Of a DNA stretch of 9,958 nucleotides, positions 1 to 6,415 are shown one piece after another. Position 1 is the stretch's first letter; each line of letters opens with the position of its first letter. The stretch is taken from contig CABUWA010000071.1 in the NCBI GenBank assembly GCA_902495085.1, positions 1 through 9,958 on the forward strand, written 5' to 3'. The notes under the pieces were generated by a model. It was given only the letters and a program-made list of their open reading frames with translations, was not told the DNA's origin and made no database searches. Source of the DNA: an uncultured Collinsella sp. (lineage in GTDB: Bacteria > Actinomycetota > Coriobacteriia > Coriobacteriales > Coriobacteriaceae). Both the position numbers and the translations under genes were made by a program.

Positions 1-83
1 GGCAGCGCGATGGCAGCGGCGATGATGCCGTTGGAACCAAACAATAGCAATGCTGCTAAGTACGTAAACAGTCCGTTGTTCAT
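1..83 (-). CDS. Partial DMT/EamA-family permease, N-terminus only
   Basis: Leftward reading frame starting at the ATG at 83-81 and running off the window edge. The 27 visible codons encode MNNGLFTYLAALLLFGSNG followed by IIAAAIAL, a hydrophobic first membrane helix. The short polar start and the LLLFGSNGI signature resemble the first helix of drug/metabolite transporter (EamA) permeases; this family call is from pattern memory of a short fragment. A GAGGGG ribosome binding site lies at 97-92, about eight bases before the ATG. The gene diverges from the LysR gene at 202, the classic arrangement of a LysR regulator and its target, so this permease is a plausible regulated gene. The substrate cannot be told. 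Confidence 0.6.
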   Translation of the reverse strand, partial: MNNGLFTYLAALLLFGSNGIIAAAIAL

Positions 84-112
84 GCGCTGACATCCCCTCT
101 ATATCCGAGCAT

Positions 113-129
113 GTTCACTATGGGTGAAC
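113..129. promoter_or_regulatory. Perfect inverted repeat GTTCAC-N5-GTGAAC, probable LysR operator
   Basis: Arms GTTCAC (113-118) and GTGAAC (124-129) are perfectly complementary around TATGG. The core TCACTATGGGTGA satisfies the T-N11-A rule of LysR-type binding sites (T115, A127). It sits midway between the divergent permease and LysR starts, where autoregulation and activation of the divergent gene by one site is usual for this family. Binding by the LysR protein at 202-1059 is inferred. Confidence 0.55.
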
Positions 130-150
130 TGGCTTTAGAAGAAAAGCGAA

Positions 151-156
151 TATAAT
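151..156 (+). promoter_or_regulatory. Consensus -10 box for the LysR gene
   Basis: A perfect TATAAT lies 46 bases upstream of the GTG start at 202. I see no good -35 hexamer 16-18 bases further up. The start predicted near 162 would place the 113-129 palindrome around -41, over the -35 region, which would suit negative autoregulation. Confidence 0.5.
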
Positions 157-165
157 GCATGGATA

Positions 166-184
166 GCATGAGAAAAACTCATGC
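166..184 (+). promoter_or_regulatory. Leader hairpin or operator GCATGAG-AAAAA-CTCATGC
   Basis: A perfect 7-base inverted repeat with a five-A spacer occupies the predicted 5' leader of the LysR mRNA, ending six bases before its ribosome binding site. It could form an RNA hairpin or be a second DNA operator. It has no U-run and so is not a terminator. Function is unknown. Confidence 0.4.
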
Positions 185-201
185 AAAGGTGGAGGGGTGC
201 C

Positions 202-1059
202 GTGGAAACGAATATTCAAAAGATGCAGGTGCTGCTCGAGACCGTACGCGCCGGCAGTTTTACGCGCGCCGCCGAGCGGCTAAGCTATTCGCAGTCGGGC
301 GTGAGCCGTATGGTGGCCGATCTCGAGGCCGACTGGGGCTTTAAAGTGCTCGATAGAAGCCGCGAGGGCGTAGTGCTTTCTGCCGACGGGCGGCAGGTCA
401 TGCCGGCGGTCGAGGCGTTATGCGAAGAGTTTGGCCGTCTGCAGCGACGCGTGGACGAGATGCGAGGGCTCATGCGTGGCAAGATCTGTATCGGTACGTT
501 TTCGAGTGTGGCGACCCATGTGTTGCCGCCGGTGATCGCGCGGTTTCGCGCCGATCACCCGGATGTCGATTACGAGCTGCTGATGGGTGATTACTCAGAG
601 ATTGAGCAATGGGTGGCGGAAGGCCGCTGCGACCTGGGCTTTATCCCGCGCGAGCCACGCGGCACCGGCATGGCGTCGCGGCCGTTGGTGCAAGACGAGC
701 TGATGGCCGTGGTGCCAGCGGACTCCTCGCTTGCCACCGCGGAGGTCGTTTCCCTTGCCGATTTGGCAAACGAGCAGTTTATTCTGCTGGAACGCGGTAG
801 CGACGACGAGATTACGCCGCTGTTTCGCCGCGCGGGCCTGGCGGTGCGTTCTAAGCTGTCGACCTGGGATGACTATGCGATTATGGCTATGGTCGAGGAC
901 GGCCTGGGCGTGAGCATTCTTCCGGCGCTCATCTTGCGGCGCTGCCAGTTCGATGTCGCCGTGCGTCCGCTCGAGGGGCATCCCCATCGGCAGATCAACG
1001 CCATATACCGCACCGCTGACGTTTCGCTCGCGGCCGCTCGATTCCTTGAATACCTCTAA
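202..1059 (+). CDS. LysR-family transcriptional regulator
   Basis: Cytoplasmic DNA-binding regulator of 285 residues, a little short for the family (about 290-310). Residues 1-62 form the winged helix-turn-helix: GSFTRAAERLSYSQSGVSRM is the typical LysR recognition region, followed by LGF/KVLDRS-like wing residues. From about residue 85 an effector-binding domain of the periplasmic-binding-protein type begins (KICIGTFSSVATHVLPPVI, then CDLGFIPRE and GLGVSILPALIL). I choose the GTG at 202 because GGAGG (191-195) lies six bases upstream; the ATG at 181 would add seven residues, place this SD inside the gene, and lacks a good SD of its own. It diverges from the partial permease at 1-83, the most likely target. 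The effector is not predictable. No stop, frameshift or odd composition is seen. Confidence 0.93.
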   Translation: METNIQKMQVLLETVRAGSFTRAAERLSYSQSGVSRMVADLEADWGFKVLDRSREGVVLSADGRQVMPAVEALCEEFGRLQRRVDEMRGLMRGKICIGTFSSVATHVLPPVIARFRADHPDVDYELLMGDYSEIEQWVAEGRCDLGFIPREPRGTGMASRPLVQDELMAVVPADSSLATAEVVSLADLANEQFILLERGSDDEITPLFRRAGLAVRSKLSTWDDYAIMAMVEDGLGVSILPALILRRCQFDVAVRPLEGHPHRQINAIYRTADVSLAAARFLEYL

Positions 1060-1092
1060 ACGTGTACACGTCATTGTCCGCTTTGGGACAAT
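1060..1092. promoter_or_regulatory. Two adjacent perfect palindromes downstream of the LysR gene
   Basis: ACGTGTACACGT (1060-1071) is a 12-base perfect palindrome beginning immediately after the LysR stop codon. One base further, ATTGTCC (1073-1079) and GGACAAT (1086-1092) form a perfect 7-base inverted repeat with a six-base spacer. The second could fold as a weak terminator for the LysR gene, but it has no U-run. Alternatively both are operator sites for the next gene, whose start lies about 130 bases downstream. The sequence does not decide between these. Confidence 0.45.
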
Positions 1093-1119
1093 TCTCGGGG
1101 TTCGGTACATTTTCTTGTG

Positions 1120-1204
1120 AAATTGAACTTCCGGATAATGCGCCGCGCTATACTGCTGCCTAAATTGAACTCAGGTTCAATTCGTGTTCTATAAATTGAA
1201 CTTT
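1120..1204. promoter_or_regulatory. Array of AAATTGAACT operator half-sites, including a 20-base inverted repeat
   Basis: The hexamer TTGAAC occurs in direct orientation at 1123-1128, 1165-1170 and 1196-1201, each within AAATTGAACT. The middle copy is paired with GTTCAATT (1175-1182), giving a perfect 8-4-8 inverted repeat at 1163-1182. Spacing between direct copies is 42 and 31 bases, close to four and three helical turns, so all would face the same side of the DNA. This is what a cooperative dimeric repressor site looks like. The HTH-aminotransferase encoded directly downstream is the natural candidate binder (autoregulation); that is inference. Confidence 0.6.
1149..1195 (+). promoter_or_regulatory. 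Candidate -10 boxes TATACT and TATAAA of the HTH-aminotransferase gene
   Basis: TATACT at 1149-1154 and TATAAA at 1190-1195 are the best -10 candidates upstream of the GTG at 1223. The TTGAAC copies at 1123 and 1165 could serve as -35 hexamers, but the spacers (20 and 19 bases) are longer than ideal. In either case the operator half-sites overlap the promoter or the first transcribed bases, which favours repression. Confidence 0.4.
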
Positions 1205-1222
1205 GCCAGCAAGGAGGTTCTA

Positions 1223-2743
1223 GTGGCCCAAGAGACGTTTAGCGATCGCCTGCGACAGACCATGTCCGATCGCGACGTTCGCCAGTCGGACGTAATCCGC
1301 GCATCGGAGATGCTCGGCAAAAAACTCGGCAAGAGTCAGATGAGCCAATATGTGAGCGGCAAGACGATTCCGCGGCGCGATGTGGCAGAGCTGCTCGCCC
1401 GCATTTTGGAGGTCGATGTTACCTGGCTGCTTGCCGGTGACGCCGATCAAGGCGAGGCATCATCGCCCCGTAACGTTTCCAAGCCCGAACCCCATCCCTC
1501 AGCTCAAATTGCAAGGAGCACCACCATGCGTACTTTTTCTAAATCCACCAAGCTTGATAACGTCCTGTATGATGTGCGCGGTCCCGTCGTCGACGAGGCC
1601 GCCCGTATGGAGGACGAGGGCGAGCGCATCCTCAAGCTCAATATCGGCAACCCGGCGCCCTTCGGTTTCCGCACGCCCGACGAGGTCATCAAGGACATGC
1701 GCCAGCAGCTGCCCGACTGCGAAGGCTATTCCAACTCGCGCGGCTTGTTCTCCGCGCGCAAGGCGATCATGCAGTATTCGCAGATCAAGGGCCTGCCCAA
1801 CGTTCAGATGGAGCATATCTACACGGGCAACGGCGTGTCCGAGCTCATTCAGCTTTCGATGAACGCGCTGCTCGACAATGGCGACGAGATTCTGATCCCC
1901 AGCCCTGACTATCCGCTCTGGACGGCGTGCGCAACCCTTGCCGGCGGTCATCCCGTACATTATTTGTGTGATGAGCAGGCGGATTGGTATCCCGACCTGG
2001 AGGATATGGAGTCCAAGATCACGAGCGCGACCAAAGCCCTCGTCATCATCAACCCTAACAACCCCACGGGTTCCGTCTATCCGCGTGAGGTGCTCGAGGG
2101 CATCGTTGAGGTTGCGCGCAGGCACCAGCTCATGATTTTTGCAGACGAGATTTACGACCGCCTGTGCATGGACGGCTATGAGCACGTCTCGATTGCCTCG
2201 CTCGCTCCCGATCTGCCCTGTGTCACCTTTAGCGGCCTTTCCAAGTCGCACATGATTGCGGGCTATCGTATTGGCTGGATGGTGCTTTCGGGCAACCAGC
2301 GCTGCATGAGCGACTTCATCATGGGTATCAACATGCTCTCCAACATGCGCCTGTGCTCCAACGTGCCGGCTCAGTCGATCGTTCAGACGGCACTCGGTGG
2401 TCATCAGTCCGTTAACGACTACATCCGTCCTGGCGGCCGTGTCTACGAGCAGCGCAACTTTGTGTATGAGGCGCTTAACAAGATTGACGGCATCTCGGTG
2501 GTTAAGCCGCGCGCGGCGTTCTACATCTTCCCCAAGATGGATGTGAAGAAGTTCAACATCACCGATGACGAGCAGTTCGCCCTTGACCTGCTGCACGAGA
2601 AGAAGATCCTGATCACGCGCGGCGGCGGCTTCAACTGGGCTGAGCCCGACCACTTCCGTATCGTGTACCTGCCGCGCATGGAAGTACTCAAAGAGTCCCT
2701 CGAAGACCTCGCCGACTTCTTTGACCATTACCGCCAGGCGTAA
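1223..2743 (+). CDS. alaA: XRE-type HTH fused to AlaA-type alanine/glutamate aminotransferase
   Basis: A 506-residue fusion. Residues 1 to about 80 form a Cro/C1-type helix-turn-helix (FSDRLRQTM, SDVIRASEM, SQMSQYVSGKTIPRRDVAEL, then DVTWLLAG). A polar linker follows, and from Met102 a complete fold-type I PLP aminotransferase of 405 residues, the length I recall for E. coli AlaA. It shares with AlaA the LNIGNPAPFGF, GNGVSEL, SPDYPLWTA, NPNNPTG, ADEIYD and NVPAQ stretches. PLP site: Asn280, Asp308, Tyr311, Schiff-base Lys341 in GLSKSHMIAGYR, and Arg479 for the substrate carboxylate (179, 207, 210, 240 and 378 in AlaA numbering). Expected reaction: pyruvate + glutamate to alanine + 2-oxoglutarate, in the cytoplasm. 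GTG 1223 is chosen for AAGGAGG (1211-1217) five bases upstream; GTG 1184 has no such site. The HTH is not the GntR type of MocR regulators. A terminator follows. Confidence 0.9.
   Translation: MAQETFSDRLRQTMSDRDVRQSDVIRASEMLGKKLGKSQMSQYVSGKTIPRRDVAELLARILEVDVTWLLAGDADQGEASSPRNVSKPEPHPSAQIARSTTMRTFSKSTKLDNVLYDVRGPVVDEAARMEDEGERILKLNIGNPAPFGFRTPDEVIKDMRQQLPDCEGYSNSRGLFSARKAIMQYSQIKGLPNVQMEHIYTGNGVSELIQLSMNALLDNGDEILIPSPDYPLWTACATLAGGHPVHYLCDEQADWYPDLEDMESKITSATKALVIINPNNPTGSVYPREVLEGIVEVARRHQLMIFADEIYDRLCMDGYEHVSIASLAPDLPCVTFSGLSKSHMIAGYRIGWMVLSGNQRCMSDFIMGINMLSNMRLCSNVPAQSIVQTALGGHQSVNDYIRPGGRVYEQRNFVYEALNKIDGISVVKPRAAFYIFPKMDVKKFNITDDEQFALDLLHEKKILITRGGGFNWAEPDHFRIVYLPRMEVLKESLEDLADFFDHYRQA
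1513..1528 (+). promoter_or_regulatory. Internal ribosome binding site and in-frame ATG at the HTH/aminotransferase junction
   Basis: AAGGAG (1513-1518), seven bases, then ATG (1526-1528), in frame with the fusion (codon 102). Translation from here would give a 405-residue protein starting MRTFSKSTKLDNVLYDVRGP, which lines up with the natural N-terminus of free AlaA. The site therefore looks like the original start of an aminotransferase gene retained inside the fusion. Use in the cell is inferred. Confidence 0.6.
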
Positions 2744-2764
2744 CGGCAAAGGTAGCCTGTAATG

Positions 2765-2802
2765 AAACGGTCGGCCCGCAACGGATGCGGGCCGACCGTT
2801 TT
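2765..2802 (+). terminator. Strong intrinsic terminator after the aminotransferase gene
   Basis: A perfect 16-base-pair GC-rich stem (2765-2780 with 2786-2801, core CGGTCGGCCCGC) with a five-base loop ACGGA, ending in TTTT. It starts 21 bases after the stop codon and separates this gene from the next operon. Confidence 0.9.
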
Positions 2803-2871
2803 CTGTCTAAGCCCGTGCTGTTAGCGCTTGTCTCGTTGAGCGGGCGAGGTTCGCGCGTGAGCGGCTAGTTC

Positions 2872-2908
2872 TATTCCAAAATGGAATACAATGGGCTTAA
2901 GCTGGAAT
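2872..2908. promoter_or_regulatory. LysR-type operator: TATTCCA-AAA-TGGAATA plus a second TGGAAT half-site
   Basis: Perfect 17-base palindrome at 2872-2888 obeying T-N11-A (T2874, A2886), centred about 64 bases before the predicted transcription start, where LysR-type activators place their primary site. A further TGGAAT at 2903-2908 lies exactly 21 bases (two turns) after the one at 2882 and touches the -35 box, as expected of an activation half-site. The most likely binder is the LysR protein encoded at 8175-9098, by proximity. Confidence 0.6.
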
Positions 2909-2937
2909 TGATGTCCGGGTACCTGCTTTTCTAGAAT
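2908..2937 (+). promoter_or_regulatory. Promoter of the amidohydrolase-ceramidase-PTS operon
   Basis: TTGATG (2908-2913), an 18-base spacer and TAGAAT (2932-2937). The start would fall near 2944, leaving a 26-base leader that holds only the AAAGGCGG ribosome binding site (2954-2960). Between the terminator at 2802 and 2872 I see nothing else recognisable. Confidence 0.6.
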
Positions 2938-2969
2938 GTTTTCAACAAGATGAAAGGCGGTTCCAACCA

Positions 2970-4004
2970 ATGATTATCGATGCAAATTCCTACTGGTTCG
3001 ACGAGCGCATCTTTCATGACGAGACGCTCTGCGAACAGTTTTTGGCCGAGGTACCCCGCGCCTATGACACCGAAGGCTATCTGACCATGAATTCCGCCGG
3101 CAAACGACAGATCGTGATCGAGATGCCCGCCGGTTCTCCGGGTCTTAACTACATTGAGGGCGACTACACCCTCGAGAAGCGCTTGGCCGATATGGATGAG
3201 GCGGGGGTCGACAAGGCGATCCTCAAGCTCCCCGGCTGTCACGAGTGGATGTCGCTCGAGATGTGCCGGCGTTTCAACGACGGTATGGCTGCTGACGCGA
3301 AGGCGTCAAGTGGCCGTCTGATTCCGCTTGTCGCTGTGCCGCCCTTTGGCACCAAAGCGAATTTGGAGGAGCTCGACCGCAGGCTCGACGATGGTTTTGC
3401 GGGTGTGCAGCTCTGCGCTCACTACGGCAAGCGCTATCTCGACGACCAGGTCTTCTCGAGCTTTTTCGAGCACCTGAACGAACGCCATGTCACCGTTTAC
3501 GTGCACCATGTTCCCGTGCCGGTCGAGAACGAGTCGCTTCTCGCGTACGACAACCTTCGCCGCTCTTATGGCCGCTGCGTCGACCAAACTACGGCGATCG
3601 GCCGAGAGATCTTTGGTGATTTCTTTGAGCGCTACCCCAATATCAAGATGGTCCACTCCATGCTCGGCGGCGCATACTTTGCGTTCAAGGAGATGCTGCT
3701 GCCTCATGGCCCCAAGCGCCCTGATGCTTCTGGCCGTTTTCAGGTCGATACCGAGACCGTTTCCAGGCACCTCGAGAACAACATCTATTTCGACATGTCC
3801 CATGCTCAGCCTTGGGGCAAGACACTCCTCGCCTGTGCGGTTGACGTGCTGGGTGCAGACCATATTGTTTTTGGCACGAGCTATCCCGTTAAACGCGAGT
3901 GGCTCACCGAGGGTGTCGCCTGCGTTCGCGCTGCAAATCTGAGCGATACAGACAGCGACCTTGTGCTTGGCGGTACAGCGCAGCAACTGTACGGTGTCGA
4001 GTGA
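2970..4004 (+). CDS. Amidohydrolase-2 (ACMSD-like) TIM-barrel protein with altered metal site
   Basis: A 344-residue soluble protein with no signal peptide or membrane segment. The fold is recognised from the start MIIDANSYWFDE, the segment GFAGVQLCAHYGKRYLDD (142-159), VYVHHVP (176-182), the strand IKMVHSMLGG (225-234) and HIVFGTSYP (298-306), which match the order of elements in PF04909 amidohydrolases/decarboxylases related to ACMSD. In that family the N-terminal strand carries HxH and the late strand GTDYP; here they read N-S-Y (residues 6-8) and GTSYP (Ser304), so two metal-binding His and the catalytic Asp appear replaced, while His179/180 and His229 remain. It may be an unusual decarboxylase or hydrolase, or a non-catalytic member. 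First gene of the operon; the next starts 26 bases after its stop. The substrate is unknown. ATG 2970 fits the family N-terminus. Confidence 0.85.
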   Translation: MIIDANSYWFDERIFHDETLCEQFLAEVPRAYDTEGYLTMNSAGKRQIVIEMPAGSPGLNYIEGDYTLEKRLADMDEAGVDKAILKLPGCHEWMSLEMCRRFNDGMAADAKASSGRLIPLVAVPPFGTKANLEELDRRLDDGFAGVQLCAHYGKRYLDDQVFSSFFEHLNERHVTVYVHHVPVPVENESLLAYDNLRRSYGRCVDQTTAIGREIFGDFFERYPNIKMVHSMLGGAYFAFKEMLLPHGPKRPDASGRFQVDTETVSRHLENNIYFDMSHAQPWGKTLLACAVDVLGADHIVFGTSYPVKREWLTEGVACVRAANLSDTDSDLVLGGTAQQLYGVE

Positions 4005-4030
4005 GCGGCAATCAGAGGGGAGTATCTGCC

Positions 4031-5278
4031 ATGGACGAAGGAGAGATGAGGGCTGGGGCCGCTCGTGTGGCCATCGATCTTGGGGACGTGTTGCCGTTCG
4101 ACGGTTTCGACGAACTCCGTCATGAGGTCTTCGCCCGTGCCCTTATCATCGAGGGAACGGGGCGACGCGCCTGCGTCCTTTCGCTTGAGGTCACCTCGAT
4201 CGCTCCGGCTCTACTCGCCGATCTGCGTGAGATTGTTGAGGATGCCGCCAATTGCAGCGGTGCTTATTCTTGGGTGGTTCCTACCCACACGTTTTCCATG
4301 CCTCACGTCCGCACTCCCGGGCATCTTGCCGACGATGCTACCCGCAATCGCAACGAGCGCTATCGCGCAGCACTCGTCGCTGCCGCCCGCACGGCTGTCG
4401 AGCGCGCTGTTGCGGGCATTCGCTCCGTCACTCTCGCCACTGTGGAGGGCGAATGCCCCGTGAACGTTAATCGCGACATCGAGACGCCTGCCGGCTGGTG
4501 GTTGGGCTCGAATCCCAGGGGGTTTGCCGACCACACGATGCCCGTACTCGCCATAAGGGATGCCGGGGGCGAGTATGTTGCCGTGCTCGCGACGGCGGAC
4601 GTTCAGTCCTCCGTGCTCGACGGGTCGCGCGACTCCGAGGGGAGGCGCATGGCGAGCGGAGACCTCTTTGGTTTTGCCGCCATGTCACTCGAGCGCGAGC
4701 TGGGCGGCGTTGCCCTGTTGCTGCCAGGCGCCGCGGGCGACCAAAGTCCGGCGGAGCGCGCCATGAACGTCATGTTCGATGCGGCCGGCGTTAAGCAGAC
4801 GGTCGATGCCCATGAGGACGGATACCGCATGCTGCACCAGCAGGGGCAGGCCTTGGGCGATGCTTTAATCGAGACCGCTCGCATGGCGCGTGAGGATGAC
4901 GCTACCGGCATCGATGCCCGCACGGTCGACGTTCTCCTGCCCGCTCAGACACGCGCCGATTTTCACTCTTTGGCTCCGCACCGAACGTATGAGTTTCATG
5001 CCGCTGGCGAGCAGCGCACGAGGGTCTATCTGCTCCGACTGGGAAACGTCGAGCTTGTCGGCGTACAACCCGAGGTCTCGAGTGCATTCGGCGCCACTGT
5101 GCGCGCCGCTCGGTCCGGCTCTGTGTTCTTTGCCACGCTCGTCAACGGCGGACAGAAGTACCTACCGGCTCCCGACGCGTACGAAAAGATCACCTATGAG
5201 GCCATGAACTCCGGTTTTGCCGCCGGATCCCATGAGCGCCTCGTCGAAATCATCATTGCCGCCTTGAATGCGGCGTGA
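4031..5278 (+). CDS. Neutral-ceramidase-like hydrolase A (divergent)
   Basis: 415 residues, cytoplasmic by appearance (no signal peptide). Recognised as a member of the neutral/alkaline ceramidase superfamily (PF04734-like) from the order of motifs: RAGAARVAID at the start, VVPTHTFSMPH (82-92), NVNRDI (145-150), the GDLFG stretch (210-214), PGAAGDQSPA (232-241), VQPEVSSAFG (345-354) and VNGGQKYLPAP (371-381). Known enzymes of this fold are zinc amidases that split N-acyl sphingosine. Here the usual THTHSGP reads THTFSMP, and the HP histidine of the next motif aligns with Gln192, so part of the zinc site may be missing; His86, the GDxS serine (239) and Glu348 are present. ATG 4031 is chosen because AGAGGGG (4014-4020) precedes it by ten bases; the frame is open further up but overlaps the previous gene. 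A paralogue follows 18 bases after the stop. Confidence 0.78.
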   Translation: MDEGEMRAGAARVAIDLGDVLPFDGFDELRHEVFARALIIEGTGRRACVLSLEVTSIAPALLADLREIVEDAANCSGAYSWVVPTHTFSMPHVRTPGHLADDATRNRNERYRAALVAAARTAVERAVAGIRSVTLATVEGECPVNVNRDIETPAGWWLGSNPRGFADHTMPVLAIRDAGGEYVAVLATADVQSSVLDGSRDSEGRRMASGDLFGFAAMSLERELGGVALLLPGAAGDQSPAERAMNVMFDAAGVKQTVDAHEDGYRMLHQQGQALGDALIETARMAREDDATGIDARTVDVLLPAQTRADFHSLAPHRTYEFHAAGEQRTRVYLLRLGNVELVGVQPEVSSAFGATVRAARSGSVFFATLVNGGQKYLPAPDAYEKITYEAMNSGFAAGSHERLVEIIIAALNAA

Positions 5279-5296
5279 CACAGAAGGAGAACGTGC

Positions 5297-6415
5297 ATGA
5301 ACATTGGACGCGCGCGCCGCAAAATCACCCCACAGGGCGACATCTACCTGATTGGCTACCGCAATCTTCCCAACCGTCTTGAACCTGCGACGGGCGTCCA
5401 TGACGACGTCTTCGCCAACGCCATTCTCTTCCAGCAAGGCGAACGTGAAGTGTTTCTCTTTAATGCCGATGTCCTCGAGTTCGAGGAAAGCATGGCCGAG
5501 GAAGTCAAGACAATGCTCGCCGAGCGCTACGGCATTGACCGTGATTGCGTCCTGCTCTCGGCGACGCACGACCATACTTCAATCGTCGCTTACCACCGCA
5601 GCTGGTGGACGGGAAAGTTCGACGAGAACTACTACCGCTGGTTCCTCGATACCATTTGCCAATGCTTTGAGGAGTGCCGCGCCAACGCACAGCCCGCGAT
5701 TTGTCGCTTGGGCAAGCGGGTCATCACCGGTTTCTACGACAACCGCATCATCCCAGGTGAACTCGCCGACAATGAGGTCATTGTCGTATCGTTCTTCGAT
5801 ACCGAAGGCAAGCCATTTGCGGGCTTTGTGAACTGGGCGGTGCATTCCGCTTGCGTCGGACCCGACTGCACGGAGCTCACGAGCGAACTCGCCGGTCTCA
5901 CCGGCAAAAAGCTCGCTCAGAGTCTTGGTTACTATCCGGCCATGGTCGTCGGTGCTGCTGGCGACTGTAGCGACCGCAATTTTCGCCAGGGACGCGGCAT
6001 TCCCGAGGTCGAGCGCGTTTCGACCGGTCTTGCCGAGGCGATTTCCCAGATCAAGCTCGATCGCGAGGTCGTTCTCGACCGCATCGAGCCTCAGACGTTC
6101 TATCACACCGTTGCCCATGACGACTTTTCGCTCACGCTTAAGTGTGCCGTCATCAGTTTGGGCGGCCTGCATCTCTTTGTGTTCCCGAGTGAGCTCGGCA
6201 GCGACTTGGGTATTCGCATGAAGCGCGAATGCCCGGTCGAGGGAATAGTTTGCGGTTACACCAACGGCTATTTCGAGTATTTCCTTCCGGCACGCGAGTA
6301 CGGCCTCTCCTTTGAGACCGAGCGTACTCAGATTCCCCAGGGCGAACCGGAACGTCTGTGTGACAAGTTCTGCCAGACGACGAGACTTCTCGGCGCAGCA
6401 GATTCGCGTTTGTAG
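5297..6415 (+). CDS. Neutral-ceramidase-like hydrolase B
   Basis: 372 residues, no signal peptide, same superfamily as the preceding gene but with more complete motifs: IGRARRKITP at the N-terminus, LLSATHDHTS (86-95, His91 and His93), FVNWAVHSACVG (177-188, His183), VVGAAGDCSD (217-226), FVFPSELGSD (294-303, Glu299) and GYTNGYFEYFLPAREYG (320-336). These match, in order, the zinc ligands and the glycine-rich nucleophile loop of neutral ceramidases, and the GYTN-Y-Y-EY pattern near the C-terminus. It is shorter than secreted ceramidases (about 650 residues) and lacks their C-terminal domain. A zinc amidase on a small imported substrate, rather than on ceramide, is inferred from the missing export signal and the PTS neighbour. 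AAGGAG (5284-5289) stands seven bases before the ATG. Translational coupling or a complex with protein A is possible. Confidence 0.8.
   Translation: MNIGRARRKITPQGDIYLIGYRNLPNRLEPATGVHDDVFANAILFQQGEREVFLFNADVLEFEESMAEEVKTMLAERYGIDRDCVLLSATHDHTSIVAYHRSWWTGKFDENYYRWFLDTICQCFEECRANAQPAICRLGKRVITGFYDNRIIPGELADNEVIVVSFFDTEGKPFAGFVNWAVHSACVGPDCTELTSELAGLTGKKLAQSLGYYPAMVVGAAGDCSDRNFRQGRGIPEVERVSTGLAEAISQIKLDREVVLDRIEPQTFYHTVAHDDFSLTLKCAVISLGGLHLFVFPSELGSDLGIRMKRECPVEGIVCGYTNGYFEYFLPAREYGLSFETERTQIPQGEPERLCDKFCQTTRLLGAADSRL

Noticed and set aside
181..201. ATG at 181 as the start of the first LysR gene
   Set aside because: It lacks its own good SD and would place the strong GGAGG inside the coding region; GTG 202 is spaced ideally.
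1499..2749. 416-codon open frame antisense to the aminotransferase
   Set aside because: It mirrors a strongly biased GC-rich gene; the residues show no family motifs, and the sense strand encodes a full AlaA with a good ribosome binding site.
3306..3986. 226-codon open frame antisense to the amidohydrolase-like gene
   Set aside because: Shadow of the sense gene; no motifs.
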